Below, one piece after another: positions 31,439-43,382 of a stretch of DNA of 64,000 nucleotides. This stretch comes from Quillaja saponaria (lineage: Eukaryota; Streptophyta; Magnoliopsida; Fabales; Quillajaceae), in NCBI GenBank assembly GCA_029379385.1, contig CM055613.1, forward strand, positions 12,790,001-12,854,000, written 5' to 3'. The notes under the pieces were generated by a model. That model saw nothing but the letters and a program-made list of their open reading frames with translations, searched no databases and was not told where the DNA came from. Position 1 is the first letter of the stretch, and each line of letters starts with the position of its first letter. The translations under genes and the position numbers were made by a program.

Positions 31439-32748
31439 TCACATACCATGGTGATCTTCGATGTCCTCCATTGGCTTGACCTGAGGCATCGGAATCTCTG
31501 TACAACTTCCATTCTCCTCTAGAGCTGCACAAGATTCTTCTACTGTCGGAGCTTCTGGCACATGAGTTGTAACTTCTGATGATCCTCCTCCCAAGATAGT
31601 GTCATACGCTGCAGCCACAGGATTAATATGGGGAAACGGCAAGTACACGCTGTGCACAACGATCTTGAAATTGTGCATCATGTCCGGCACCTTAATCCTC
31701 ACATAGTTAATTCTCAGAGGCGCCGCCGCTGCTCTACCACCTGCGGTTGTGATTACCAGAGACTGGCCTTGCTCCAAAGACGGCAAAGATGTGCCTACAG
31801 GAAGACTCTCCAAATCTTGCATCATCAAGTACTGGTTCGGCACTATGTGGAACCTGACGTTAGTGATATATGAGTGAGAACCAGGAGAAGATGGAGACGT
31901 CGTCAACAGCGAACATCGTCATATTGTTGAGAGTGACGAGCTCAGCGTACTTCACCTTCATAGCAAGGGAGAGGATGCTGAAACCGTTGTTACGGAGCCT
32001 GAGGATAGCATCTCTGAGCATCAGGCGCATGATACCAGGCTGCACCGTCATAGGCGGAGGTCGGAAATATTGACCAGAACTATCATCTGGATGGAACGGT
32101 AAAGAAAGTGACGTCATCCTCTCAACGTCGCAAGAAAACGGAGAGAGAGGAAATATAAAACCTTGAAGTCCGTGAATAACGACGAGACCGTTGTTGAAGA
32201 GATCCGGCTGGGTGATCTCCACTCCTCCGATGAACACGTTGGGGTTCGCAGTGGAGGAGTTGCTTCTGTTGAAGGAATCGGAGGTAACGGTGATGCAGCG
32301 GCCTAGACTCAATGTCTCGATTTTGGTACCAAAAGCAAGTTTTCGGAGGTAATCCATGGTAAAAAGGCCAGGAACGATGTGTTCACGGAGGAGGCTCGGA
32401 AGAGAGCAAGAAAAGCAACTTCGAAGAGAGGCATCTGACGGAGCGAAGAGAGTGGAAGGACCGGTCCAAGCGGAGGTGGCGAACATAGTGGACTCAGAGA
32501 GTGAAGGAACCACCGTGGCTAGCTCATGGAAGCCGAGATGAGACAAGATCGGGGGGAGGAGTGATGTGTGAGAGAAGAACGAGTGATCTAATTGGAGATC
32601 CTGTGGAAGCGGTGTAATTGACGATGGTATAGTTGTTGAAGAAGTGAAGGTCGTGTCCAGTCCTTCAATGGCGGCTGCCTTCGGATTGCAGAGAAATGCA
32701 ATTAGTCGAGATCGTGAAGAGCACCGTGAATGGCAACGAGGTTTCCAT
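31439..32748 (-). CDS. FLA-like: Fasciclin-like arabinogalactan protein, two FAS1 domains, two frame breaks
   Basis: Secreted wall or plasma-membrane glycoprotein of the fasciclin family, close to the non-classical FLA19-21 group. Two FAS1 domains are visible: one around HELATVVPSL... STLFAPSDASLRS... VVIHGLQGFIFP, the other around NNGFSILSLAMK... MTMFAVDDVSIFS... VRFHIVPNQYL... VVHSVYLPF. The sequence as given breaks twice. Near 32690-32710 a signal-peptide-like start (ATG at 32748, METSLPFTVLFTIST) is one frame away from the body (NPKAAAIEGLD). Near 31881-31886, SIFS and the continuing GSHSYITNV are also one frame apart. Each break needs one base fewer; the length 1310 then becomes 1308, 435 residues. 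No GPI tail is apparent. The exact C-terminus (GATHHHG-like end at 31439) is uncertain because a GTATGT donor-like site sits there. Confidence 0.8.
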
Positions 32749-33550
32749 GGCAGAGAGAGAGAGAGAGGAAATGGGAGATGAGGTTTTTCAATTTTCAGAG
32801 AGAAATGCAAGTGAGAGTGAAAGAATTGTATTTGTGGCCTTGTGGGAGCACTGGATGTAATTATGCGCAACGATTTGGAGTGAGGAGAGCGGTTAGATAA
32901 GTTAGTTAACGAAGTCTCGCGCGCGTGGCACATGGAACAAGATGCAGGACTGTTGCGTCGTCGTTAGAATGTTCTTGAATCTTTAGTCGGTTAATTTTGG
33001 CGGGAAATATGAAACGGAATTGGATATTGGACCGCTGCTAGAATAGAAGCCTTGATTTTGAATTTGAGCAAATAATATCAAAACTTGTTGTAAAAACTAA
33101 AAGGAGTAAAGCGAAAGCACAATTTGTTAATGATATCATTCGAAGAGGTAAATTATATTATAATTAAGAAGGGAGCCACTTAGAAAAATCAATTCAAAAA
33201 TTAGTTTTTCTTTTGAGTTATGTAACTTTTTTTCTTTTTTCTTTTTTTGATAAAGTTTGAATTTGTATATGCTTCTATGTATTGAGATTAATATTATTTC
33301 TTTTGTTCTTCTCTTACAACATACAAATCACATGAATTGATAGTTACAACAAAATGAAGAAATTAGACATGAAAATACTCTCACAGGAGACTCCTCTTTC
33401 TCTAAATATTCAATTAAAAATTTAAATTATGAAATATCTAATTTTAAAAAAAATGTAATCGTGGTGGACAAAACAATTTAAGCCCAAAAAAAATGTGATT
33501 TTTCCCAAAGTGGGCCCACATTCATATCCACAATAGCCCATTATAGAACT
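32749..33550. other. Shared upstream region of divergent genes
   Basis: This region lies between the FLA start (minus) and the FKBP-like remnant (plus). A GA/CT microsatellite at about 32751-32767 lies in the FLA leader. The rest is AT-rich. No transit-peptide exon with an ATG for the FKBP-like gene could be found. Confidence 0.5.
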
Positions 33551-34435
33551 TCCCATTCCAGACAGAAGTTTCTAGCAGCTTCAATTCTGGGTTTGACGCC
33601 TTTCGATGCTGATGCAACTAGAATAGAGGACTACGCCCCTGTGGGAGAGCCTTCGAGTGAGCTCTACTTCGCTAAATCTGGGCTTGGTTATCAATGTGAG
33701 TTTTCAATTCTAACTCTGCCGCATTCTTTGATGGAGTTTTCTTCGCAATGCAAGAATTACTTTTATGTATATATATAGCCTGTGTAGTTGTGGTTCCGAA
33801 TGCTTTTCTGGGTCAGATGGGATTCCATTCAATTGAATTAATTCTTGCCTCTACTATCTGTATCAAAAGTTTTATCCTTTGATCAGAAAAATATATAACC
33901 GGAAATTTGAAAGTATAAAAATCTTTCGATTTAGAACTTCTAACTCCTTGAAAAAAGAAATCTGTCCTGCTGCTTTAGTTTGAAGTTTGAACCATAAACA
34001 GACGCATAAAATTTTTAAACAAAAGTGATATAGAGTACTTGTTTTCTACTTCATCAACACTTTAACTTCAGGGTATTATGGTGCACATGCCAATTTTTAC
34101 AGAAACATTATTAAAATTCATTCTTCTTGTATAATTGTTTGGATATGCTTGGACAAAATTGTGTTGCTGAATGAAAAAACGAACTGCTCTTACATAATGT
34201 TATATGCTTGGAAAAACTTTGTTGCTGAAATTCAGTTTGATATATAGGTTTTCTTTTCTTTTAACTTCATTTTAATAGGTAGAATTTATTTTCATTTTTG
34301 TAGCAGAAAGAAAGAGTATCCTATTTGTGTTCGAATTTCAGATACCTCCCTGAGTGAATATGTATAACTGTTTATGGCAACTTCAATAATTGCATTAAAC
34401 TATTCCAAGTTTGTGATCAAATGATTGTGAATAAC

Positions 34436-34900
34436 TCTGGGTTATTGAGGTAAGCCTAGTACAATGTTCTATCAGTAACAATGTTGAATATGAAATTGGA
34501 AGATGAACTAGAACATAAAGAAGAAAAGATAAAGCAAAGCAGAATAAAAAGAAAGGCAAAGAAAATAAGATAAGCAGTTTTGATTGATTGGTCTTGGGCT
34601 TTTACAAAAAGCAACTTAACCCAATATTTATAGGCTTCATAACTGTCTGAAATTCATTTGAATTTCAAAATAAGGACATGATCCCCAAATAACCGTGACA
34701 AATGGATCCTTTCATTAACTTACTAATAACTGCTTCTTCAAACCGAGTCCAATACTAGTTTTCGGCCTGAAAGTTTAAGCCTGTAATTTCGAGTTTTCCA
34801 TTAAATTGAAATGACAATCATTTAGATGTTTCTCTGTCTCTTTTGAATGTCCTAAATTCGGTAACACTAACTTTGGACTTAGTATTTTGGGGTGTCAACA
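34436..34900 (-). mobile_element. Solo LTR (465 bp) inside the FKBP-like remnant
   Basis: The flanking 5-bp repeat ATAAC occurs at 34431-34435 and 34901-34905. On the minus strand it starts TGTTGACACCCC, a typical LTR head. It contains CCTATAAATATTGGG as a promoter-like TATA element (about 34630), then a long pyrimidine-rich stretch (TTATTTTCTTTGCC and on). No internal retroelement sequence remains, so recombination between two LTRs probably removed it. Confidence 0.75.
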
Positions 34901-35858
34901 ATAACTATAAAATATGCATTCGCAAGATTGTATCTTTGACAAGTGGGATGCTAACAATTATATTGGCCTGGTGAACATATATGAATACACTGATTCTGCT
35001 GCTCAAACAATTATATTCTAAATCAGAAACAGGATTTTTTTCATTTTTTTTTCTAGGAAATATTATGCAGCAACATGGAAACTTGTCTAGTTACTTATTT
35101 TCTATAAGTAGTTACTGCAATTATAATACATATATAACTTTGATACAGGTTCACTACACTGCAAGATTTGCTGATGGGACAGTCTTCGACAGCAGCTGTA
35201 AACATGCTAGACCTCTTATCATGCGCATTGGACTTGGCAAGGTTAGAAGTTGTTCTTAGGGTTAATTACTAGTTTGGTACATTATTAATTTTGGTAGAAC
35301 TGGTTTTTTGTCTTTTACCATATCAAATTGGTGATATTGTAACACTGCAAATTAGCCCTGACCCATCCACTGGAAACACCAAGATCTTCACCAAATTGTG
35401 TTAGCAGTCACATTTGGGTTCCGATGATCTTCATATATGCCCAAGATAGTTCCTTTACCCTACTGATGTCATAATTGGTGTCTCTTCAAAAAAAATAAAA
35501 AAAATTTGTCCTCTTTGTATTTTGGCGTCCTTGCTACAAAAGGTCCAGAGTCCAGATAACCATCTGGCTATCCCACTAACCCACACAATTTATCTGTTGA
35601 GCTCCTGGTGAACTCCTAATGACCTCTTAACTATACCAACCACTAGTCAACATTCAATATATGTGGATAGTTGAGGAAGTTTTTGGTGGATGTTATGATA
35701 GCAGATCCTGCATTAGGCATTTTTAATTCTTTGAAACATATGAGCATTCTAATATGAACATAAGTTCACTGTTTTATGTACTATTGAAATTCTTTATAAT
35801 AACACCAAACTAAAAAGGAAGAGATTTTGATAAGGGAATGAGAGATGGGAACTTTTTT

Positions 35859-35860
<2 letters not shown>

Positions 35861-35893
<33 letters not shown>

Positions 35894-35909
35894 AGGAGAT
35901 GGGGGGGGG
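35861..35909 (+). repeat. Run of 32 G, then a second run of 9 G
   Basis: Thirty-two consecutive G at 35861-35892, preceded by eight T and followed by TAGGAGAT and nine more G (35901-35909). It sits where the acceptor of the third FKBP exon should be. It could form G-quadruplex structures and its true length is doubtful. Confidence 0.8.
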
Positions 35910-36601
35910 TGTTGTAATGACTTCTATGCTCACATCATGGGATTACATCAGGGAATTTTAGGTGGTGAAGGAGTACCTTCAATGTCCAATGCAAGTTTGT
36001 ATGAAACATGAGAAAGCATGAATACTTACGTAGATTATCTGTTTTGCTTCTCATATTGCCCAAAAAAAGTTATTGTATCATTTTTTAACAGGTGGGAAAC
36101 ATAAACTGAGGATTCCTCCAGCTTTAGCATATGGCCCAGAACCTGCAGGATGCTTTTCAGGTTATGTTCATTTGAAATTTATTTGTGATTCAGTCTCAAA
36201 CATGAGAAGTTTCATATTTCATGTTCAGAGTAGTGAGAGACAAACAGATCATTTCTGGATAATATAATAATAACCACTTTAGCTGTCTCTCCCCTGATGG
36301 ACCCCTTCTTTTCTAAATGAAAATAATATGGATCAAATCTGGTAATTTCACATAACTCCTTGACTGGAGAAGTGTTTTCAATTATATTATGATATGACAT
36401 GCTTTTCTTCTGTTACTTGGTCAAACTCAGATACTAAGTATATAACAATAAACATTAGATGCCGTAAGTCGTTTTGTGAAAGTTTTTATAGATACTGACA
36501 CCTCTGTTATTGATTTTTTAGGTGACTGCAATATACCCGTCAATGCAACTCTATTGTATGATATTAAGTTTATCGGTATTTACAATGGCAATGGAAAGTG
36601 A

Positions 36602-38492
36602 AGGAAGCACAAACTCATTATATTCTACATATAGATGGGAGGGCACACGAGGGAGTCTCCTGACCTCCTAAACGGAAAACTTCAGATTCTTATGCAGAAG
36701 TTGAGATGGTAGTCTAGACTCAGATCATTGAGACCACCTTGGGTTTTTCTTTTTACTTCTTACACTAGGCAATTGGCATGGTAACGAGAACTTTAACCTG
36801 TATACTTCATTTGTACAATTTAGAAAATATTCTCAACCCATCTTCCACCCAAACCAGGCTTGGGTCTGGACGTCTTAAAGAACAGGCTGCTTCATTTTTC
36901 TTTATCAAAACATAGGGTGCTTAGTGAAATTCTGAGACACCATGGATGGTCAATGACTATTGACAGCCACCACATTCTGTTACTAGTGTTAAACTGTCAA
37001 TACAAAACCAGAGACGCTTAATTCAAGATCTGAATTGAAGCAATATTCAAGGACAAAAAAAAAGGGAAAAGTTTAGAGCGATAGAATGCGTGTTCTGGGT
37101 GTGGATCAGCTTGCCAGGCAGAATCTCGTTGCTGACTCTAGCTACCCTTACTGAAGAAGTGACTCGCTGCCTATTGCGGTTGAGTATGGATGGATATGAG
37201 AGTTTCATCATCTTCTGCTGCCATTTTGTCATGGCAAATTTGGAGTCTGTCATTTCCACATGGTATGCGACATAAATTTGATACCTTTTATATTTTATGT
37301 AACTGTTTTAGGCCAACTGTATGTGTTCGTGTCTTTTTGAAAATTGATACTTAAACCCATTAGAAATTGTTGGTTCACTATCTGCTACCTCCAAATACTC
37401 ATCAGCTGCAACAGAGCAGGATATGATTACTGATCAGTCAGACATCAGAAATTGTCCTCATTCATTAGATGACTGATGATGAAGCACCGTAGTACATTAT
37501 TATAGGTGTGATTGCTGGCAACTAATTTCAGTCTTGTCCTTGTATACTCATTTTACTTTGTAGCAAGAGTTCCTTCTATTCAGATGCAATTATGTGAATA
37601 GACATTGTATGAACTTGTATCCTTTGTTTTAGATTAAGGGCACCTTAAATTACTGTTAACAAGTATCAGTTATTCTGATGGATGGTTTTGTTTGCACTTA
37701 TTTCCTTTTTCTAAATTCTGGGTGATGAAGTTCATTCAATATTTCACTGTCTTCACGTATTTAAATGTAGCACATCTTTAGGCTTACGACTTCTTTTGGA
37801 TCCAAGAAAAGATGAGAAAAGGTAAAAGGCAAAAGCAGAAAAGAAAGCTGATTCTTCCTTCACGTTAGGTGAGAGAAAGGCGTATTATGCTTTCCTTGAC
37901 TACTTGTCTTGTTCAAGCTTCTAGAGGGAACCAAATCTGCTTGAAATAATTCAAATTTAGGTACTTTAAACACTAATGCCGCCTAAGATCTACAGCACAA
38001 AGAATATTTTGAATGTAATACTTCTATATTTTCTGTACAACGTTCTTCCAGTCATCAGCCTTGTGAAGCCAAGACAACATTTAAACCAGACAACATTAAT
38101 AACATCCAACCACAACATCAATAATATAGATTATAGTGAATAAGCCAAAGACCGAAGTCATCTCTGGCATACCGTAGCATACGGACCAAAATAAAACTAG
38201 TTGTCTGAGCAACTCACTACTTCCAAATGTGTCCTGAAAAGTGAAACCAAAGTCATCCACTGCAAAACTACAAACAAGTAGAGAGACTGAAAATGGAGGA
38301 AATACATGAAAGATTTAATAATCTCATTTATAATCCTCTAGTAATAAAAACAGAAAAAGCCCCCAAAAACTTAAAAGATAGAAATTAAACGAAGAAAGTT
38401 AAAAGGCCCTATATTGGAATTTTACAGTGATTTGTGGATAGCCCAAAAATCAAAGATAGAAATTTTAGTGCTCTCTACTTTGTTTTCTTCAG
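36602..38492. other. Intergenic region, no gene supported
   Basis: The region lies between the FKBP remnant and the convergent HIPP gene. A GC-richer patch at 36990-37280 has short frames on both strands (minus 37047-37259, plus 37090-37275). Neither resembles a family I know. Confidence 0.45.
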
Positions 38493-39047
38493 CTACATGA
38501 TAGAGCAAGCATTTGGGTTGTCATCACTGAACATGGTGATGTAGGGGTCCTCATATCTTGTCACTGTGCCAGTGGTGGCAGTGGTCTCTGTCTTACGGAC
38601 ATAACCAGGAGGAGCTTTCTTGTCATAATTTTGAACAGCATAAGGTTGAGCAACTAGGTTGTAAGGCACATAAGGCCAAATCTCTGCCTTTTTCCCTGTT
38701 GACTTTGCCTTCTTCAGGACCTTGCTTGCTTCAACATACCCAGTTACAGTCACCTTCTGCTGTTTCCTATTTATCTCCACAGATTTTACTCCTGCAAACA
38801 CCCATTTACTCTCAAATTTATCAGATTGAAACCCCACAAAAAAACACAGGAAATTTAAGAGTGAAATAGGCCAAGAATGCAACTTACCACTTAACGAAGA
38901 TAGGGCTTTCTTAACCTTAAGCTCACATCCATCACAGTCCATCCTGACCTTCAGCTCCACTGTCTGTAATTGCTTCTTCTTCTTGTGGCCATGACCGCTA
39001 CTACTCATTAAATCAGACAAGTACTCCAAAGTGCCTCCAACTCCCAT
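38493..39047 (-). CDS. HIPP23-like: Heavy-metal-associated isoprenylated plant protein (HIPP23-like)
   Basis: Small metallochaperone-like protein with one HMA domain and a C-terminal isoprenylation box. Exons are 39047-38888 and 38791-38493, 459 bases, 152 residues. The start MGVGGTLEYLSDLM is typical of the HIPP20-27 clade. The lysine stretch GHKKKKQLQTVELKVR leads into the metal-binding MDCDGCELKVKKAL with the CxxC pair. The conserved YVPYNLVAQPY and FSDDNPNACSIM follow; CSIM is the CaaX box. The split falls inside SLSG/VKSVEI, as in relatives. Roles reported for this clade include cadmium tolerance and membrane-anchored signalling. No anomaly is seen. Confidence 0.95.
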   Translation of the reverse strand: MGVGGTLEYLSDLMSSSGHGHKKKKQLQTVELKVRMDCDGCELKVKKALSSLSGKLHSWPISLLNFLCFFVGFQSDKFESKWVFAGVKSVEINRKQQKVTVTGYVEASKVLKKAKSTGKKAEIWPYVPYNLVAQPYAVQNYDKKAPPGYVRKTETTATTGTVTRYEDPYITMFSDDNPNACSIM

Positions 39048-42000
39048 TTCTGTTCTATAGAAGTAATACAGGTGTTAGAAGAAAACTTCAAGACAGATTT
39101 TGCTCATTAGTAGAGGAGAACAGATAACAGATGGGTTTGTAAAATGTTTGACATAAATTTATACCAAAAACATTGGAGGAAGTGAGCTCCAAGAGAAGCT
39201 GCAAGGAACTTACTTGGGAAAAAAAAAAATGGATTCCTTCCTTGCTTGCCTTCTAACAATGAATATAAAAATGCTTTTAAGGCCTGTCTTCTTAAACTCT
39301 TTACTTCTTATGAGATTTTCTTTTGCAGAAGCCTATTTATAAAGGTTTTTATTCAGATTCAAACAGAGAGAAAGGTAGTGGCCCCCCAAAACTCCAATAA
39401 ACAACAGTAGCTTTTTGAAAACTCTGTATTCTGGCAGGGACTTTATCCTATAAGTTTAGATTAATGTATTTTTTTTGAAAATAGGGAAACCTTATACTTA
39501 AGCTGCAAGAAAGAAGAATACAAAGCAAATGTTGCTAGGCATGGCAGCGGGGGTGAAGTTAGCCCTAGGCTTTGTATCCAAACACATGACCCGTATTAGT
39601 CATATTTTTATTATTTTTTTCGTTTAATCTTTTACACAAATTTTCTTTTATTTGTTTATGAATCTGAACTCAAGGAATTATAATTTAATCTGAATTTAAT
39701 ATAAACCTGAAAACAGCTAGACACTAAAAATTTAGTCAGATTAAACTGAATACTGAAGATTAATGGAATATATAAATAATAATATAGAATTGGAAAGCGA
39801 CTTGCTGAAAGCTGAAAGAAGCAGTATGGTCCAGCACTCTACTTCCATTGGTTATTATGTTATATAGCACTTATTTATTAAATTTAATACAATTAAAATG
39901 TAGTAAATAAGAATGATTAATGAAAGTGAAAGTAGCTCCTCCCCTACTTCCTTGTCTCAATAATATGAACAGAAAACAGGCCAAAAAAAAAAAAAAACAA
40001 TTTATAAAAGGAAAGATCATGGACGTCCATTAGTGAAACGTGGCAATCAATGAATGATGCTGATTGCAGAAGGAGCGGAGTAGGAGAATCGGAGCTGGCT
40101 TCCTCTCAAATCGTGGGGCTGACTCTATTTGTTGTCCCCTTATGACGAGGAGTTGGTCTTCAATTTTTTGTCGCTGTAGGTCTCCAAAGTAGGGAGTGAC
40201 ATAACAGATAACACAGCCACCAAGAGATTTCGATGCCTAAATTTAATTATTATTTAAAAAAAAACAATCCTCCATTTTCATAATTTAGTTTTTCTTCTGA
40301 GATATTTAAATTGTAAATTAAATTAATATTTGTTTACGATAAATATATTTACTTTTTACACTGTTAGTAAATGAAAAAAATAATAACAGATAATACAGCC
40401 ACGAAGTGGTTTGGTAGGTGGGTTCCATTCTATCCCAATGTTTGTGGTGTATGACTTGAGCATAGGCGCAGCGCAGTAGTTGATGGTTTTGAGGTTTGAT
40501 GGACAAAACCACGAATTTGTTAGTTTGGATGCGGGAACAGCTGGAGTAAGGCTGGTTCTATTGTTAATTCATCATGCGAATTACGTGCCTATTAGTTTTT
40601 TCTTTCGTAAAACATCTCTCGTTATTACATTAAAATAATTTGATATGTGAAATCATATATATCTAGTTAATAAAATATTTTAAAAAATTGTGATTATTAT
40701 TTTTTATCAACTTTGAATTATATTATTATCTAATTAAATTATATTTTAACAAACTTGAATCGAATAAATTTCGACCCTATTTATTATTATGCCTTGTTTT
40801 GTTGGGTTTCTATGAGGAAGGTGTGTAAAATGACTAGATAGATCCCATAATTGTTCCTTTACATAAATTATTAGTGATTAATCTGTTTGTTTGATCATAT
40901 ACCTACAAAAATAATTAGTAATTAAATTAGTTGTTTGTTAGATTGTACCAACTTAGTTACACAAACATATATATATAGTATTCTCACTTGTTTCTCGATT
41001 TTTAAGTTATTTAATTATTCATGTCGCAAGACAGATAGCAAGGGTCAATATCTATACGGCAACTTAATTTGAAGTTTATTGATTGGATAGAGAGATGCAC
41101 GTCGTTTTGTTAATTTGTTTGGACCCTCATATACGTTGATTATAAAATTACTAAAGCACCCACATGTAATTTGTTATTGGTGGTCACTGCTCTATATAAT
41201 ATAATATGTACCTAAAAAAGAAATCCCAAGTGTAAGATGCACAATTGAAATCCCCCCCCCTCCCCCCCCCCCCCCCCCCCATAAGAGATCGTCAAGCATT
41301 GGGTACATATGTCTCATAATTTAATTAACATTTCTTTGATGAGATAGGATAATATTAGAAGTAAAAATTTTATAAATTTTGACAGAATAATTACCTTTTA
41401 ACTAGACGGTGCAAGATTACTTTTAACATACTTTATGTTCTGTCATCCACGGCTCCACTTAAATCCAATAACTTTCAGTGATCAAAGTTTAGAACATCTG
41501 ATTTAAGAGAATTTTGTGACCCATTTGAAGGTGGTGTTACTCAGAATAGTGATTGGAAAGGTAGTGAAGCAAACACCTGCTTGATTTGAATCAGTCTCTG
41601 CTTTGGAAACTTCAAGTCCACGAGTCCTATTTTCTGAAACAAAGCAAAAGGCCAAAAGGGACATGGCTCTTTCTTTTATTTCAATTGTATTCAACCCCAT
41701 GCAATGCATAAAAGGACGGAAAGATTAAAGTGGAAGCACTAGATATATGTTTCTCTTTTTGAGCTTTCTTTTTTGGTTTTGGGTTCTTGGTTCTTTGATT
41801 AATAAAAGAAACTACTTTTTGTAATGGGGGAATGAAATTATGAAAGTGGTGCTGGTGCCAAAAGCCAAAACAAGCTCCCTTTCACTAAAGCAATAATTGG
41901 GTACTTATTTACCTTCTTCATTTGTCCTCATTCACCAAACCAAACCTCCTATTTGGCCAATGAAAAATATAATACTATTTGGGTGAAAGATTTTTTAGAA

Positions 42001-43382
42001 TGCTAAGTAATGGGATAGACAGATATGGCCATGGCCAAAAGCATGACAATATGGCCACTCCTACTAAGTATGGTATTGAATTAGGTCATGATTCGATCTT
42101 TTAGATAGATTTTTCTGAAGATTACTCCAATCCCATTCCGATTTGAAGAAAAAGATCACCATCCAATTCAAATTAAATATTATCTAAATATCGATTAATA
42201 AATAAAAAATTAACCCATTTGAAGGATGAAATTACTATCCTCAACGTTAAAAAAAATGTACAAATTATGGAGCAAGATAAAACCAAGAGCCTCAGTTAGT
42301 TGCCATTGGCTATGTTTGACAAAAAAGAGCTCATGGTTTCAACTTTTGGAATATGTAGTTTGAGTTATAAATCTCATTATTTGAGAAGAGGGGAGGAGAT
42401 GAGCTACCTAATGTTGTAATGTAGAGGAAAAGAAATCCTTGTTCAAATCCAATACTACTGGACCTGATCGATCTCATCTCGCCAATGAGGGAGGGGATGA
42501 TGCAGTTGACATAAATAGACTTCGAACTAATGACTTCATGCTCTGTTTACTATTTACCTAACACATAAATAATCATCCTTACTTAACAGTATAAAAGAAG
42601 TACATACTCCTTTACCAGAAAATAAATAAAGGAAATAAAAAGTGCATACTCCTAGTGTAAATTAAAACTTTACGGAAATCCTAGCAAAGATCTCTGCACT
42701 ATGCGTGCACGTTGGACCAGTAAAACCACTTTGATGGTGTACATAACAAGTTTATTTTCAATGGTGGTTGGGGCCAACTATTTCTTGGAGGGCTCACACA
42801 TCAACCTCAAGGTTCTTGGAATCCAGTTGTTGGGGGAATTCCCTTATGCATTTCAATAATATGTATGTCAACGTCAGTTTTACATATATAAAACAACTGG
42901 ATTAGGTGAGTGCTTTCCCATTGCAATCTCCATTGATATGCTGAAGTCCTCCTGACATAGACCTCATAATTAATTCAGCTTTTCTACAGACCCCTTCGGT
43001 GTAATGTAGTACAACTTCATCGAAGGTAATTCTATGATTGCCTCCATATCAGATATGTAAAATATGAACTACTAAAAAATTAAAACAGAACAGGCCCTTT
43101 TAAACGATAACATAACAAAAGAAAAAAGATTTACACAACCACCCCCACCTCCGTCAAAAAGAGAAACGAAACAAATGTGTGTCTAGAATCCCCTAATGAA
43201 TCCAATGGCCCAGCAAGATGAAAATAACGGCATTGGATAATGGATGACAAACAACTTGATATTTTACTGGGGTGAAGCAGGGATAACATTAAGTAAGAGA
43301 TAGACCTAGATATTTTTAGGGGCTGAGGAGGACATGGATTTACATGTAAGACACCTAGAGAATTTGAAATAATATAAAGCCA
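39048..43382. other. 4.3-kb intergenic region, no gene supported
   Basis: This stretch holds the HIPP promoter and leader (39048 to about 39400), AT-rich DNA, and a poly-C tract at 41252-41280. Short frames such as 40318-40512 and 41503-41709 (minus) have no family likeness. I see no transposon ends. Confidence 0.5.
41252..41280 (+). repeat. Poly-C tract (9 C, one T, 19 C)
   Basis: Twenty-nine bases with a single T at 41261. This is the third long C/G homopolymer in the window, here in intergenic DNA. Confidence 0.8.

Larger units (their letters stand above)
33560..36601 (+). pseudogene. PNSL4-like: FKBP16-2 / PNSL4-like immunophilin, apparently decayed
   Basis: Remnant of the thylakoid-lumen FKBP16-2 gene, whose product is a lumenal subunit (PNSL4) of the chloroplast NDH complex. 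Recognisable parts: 33560-33697 (RQKFLAAS, FDADATRIEDYAPVGEPSSE, FAKSGLGYQ), 35150-35240 (VHYTARFADGTVFDSS, ARPLIMRIGLGK), about 35934-35990 (GLHQGILGGEGVPSM), 36092-36160 (GGKHKLRIPPALAYGPEPAG) and 36522-36601 (GDCNIPVNATLLYDIKF, stop). Several faults are visible. No in-frame ATG precedes the first piece. The exon expected between GLGY and VHYTARF is not found, and that interval holds a solo LTR. The third piece has no good acceptor and starts just after a 32-G run. The motif reads MGLHQG where VIRGLDQG is expected. An expressed but mis-modelled gene remains possible. Confidence 0.7.

Noticed and set aside
37047..37275. Opposed short frames in a GC-richer patch
   Set aside because: Neither peptide resembles a known family, and no splice partners are visible.
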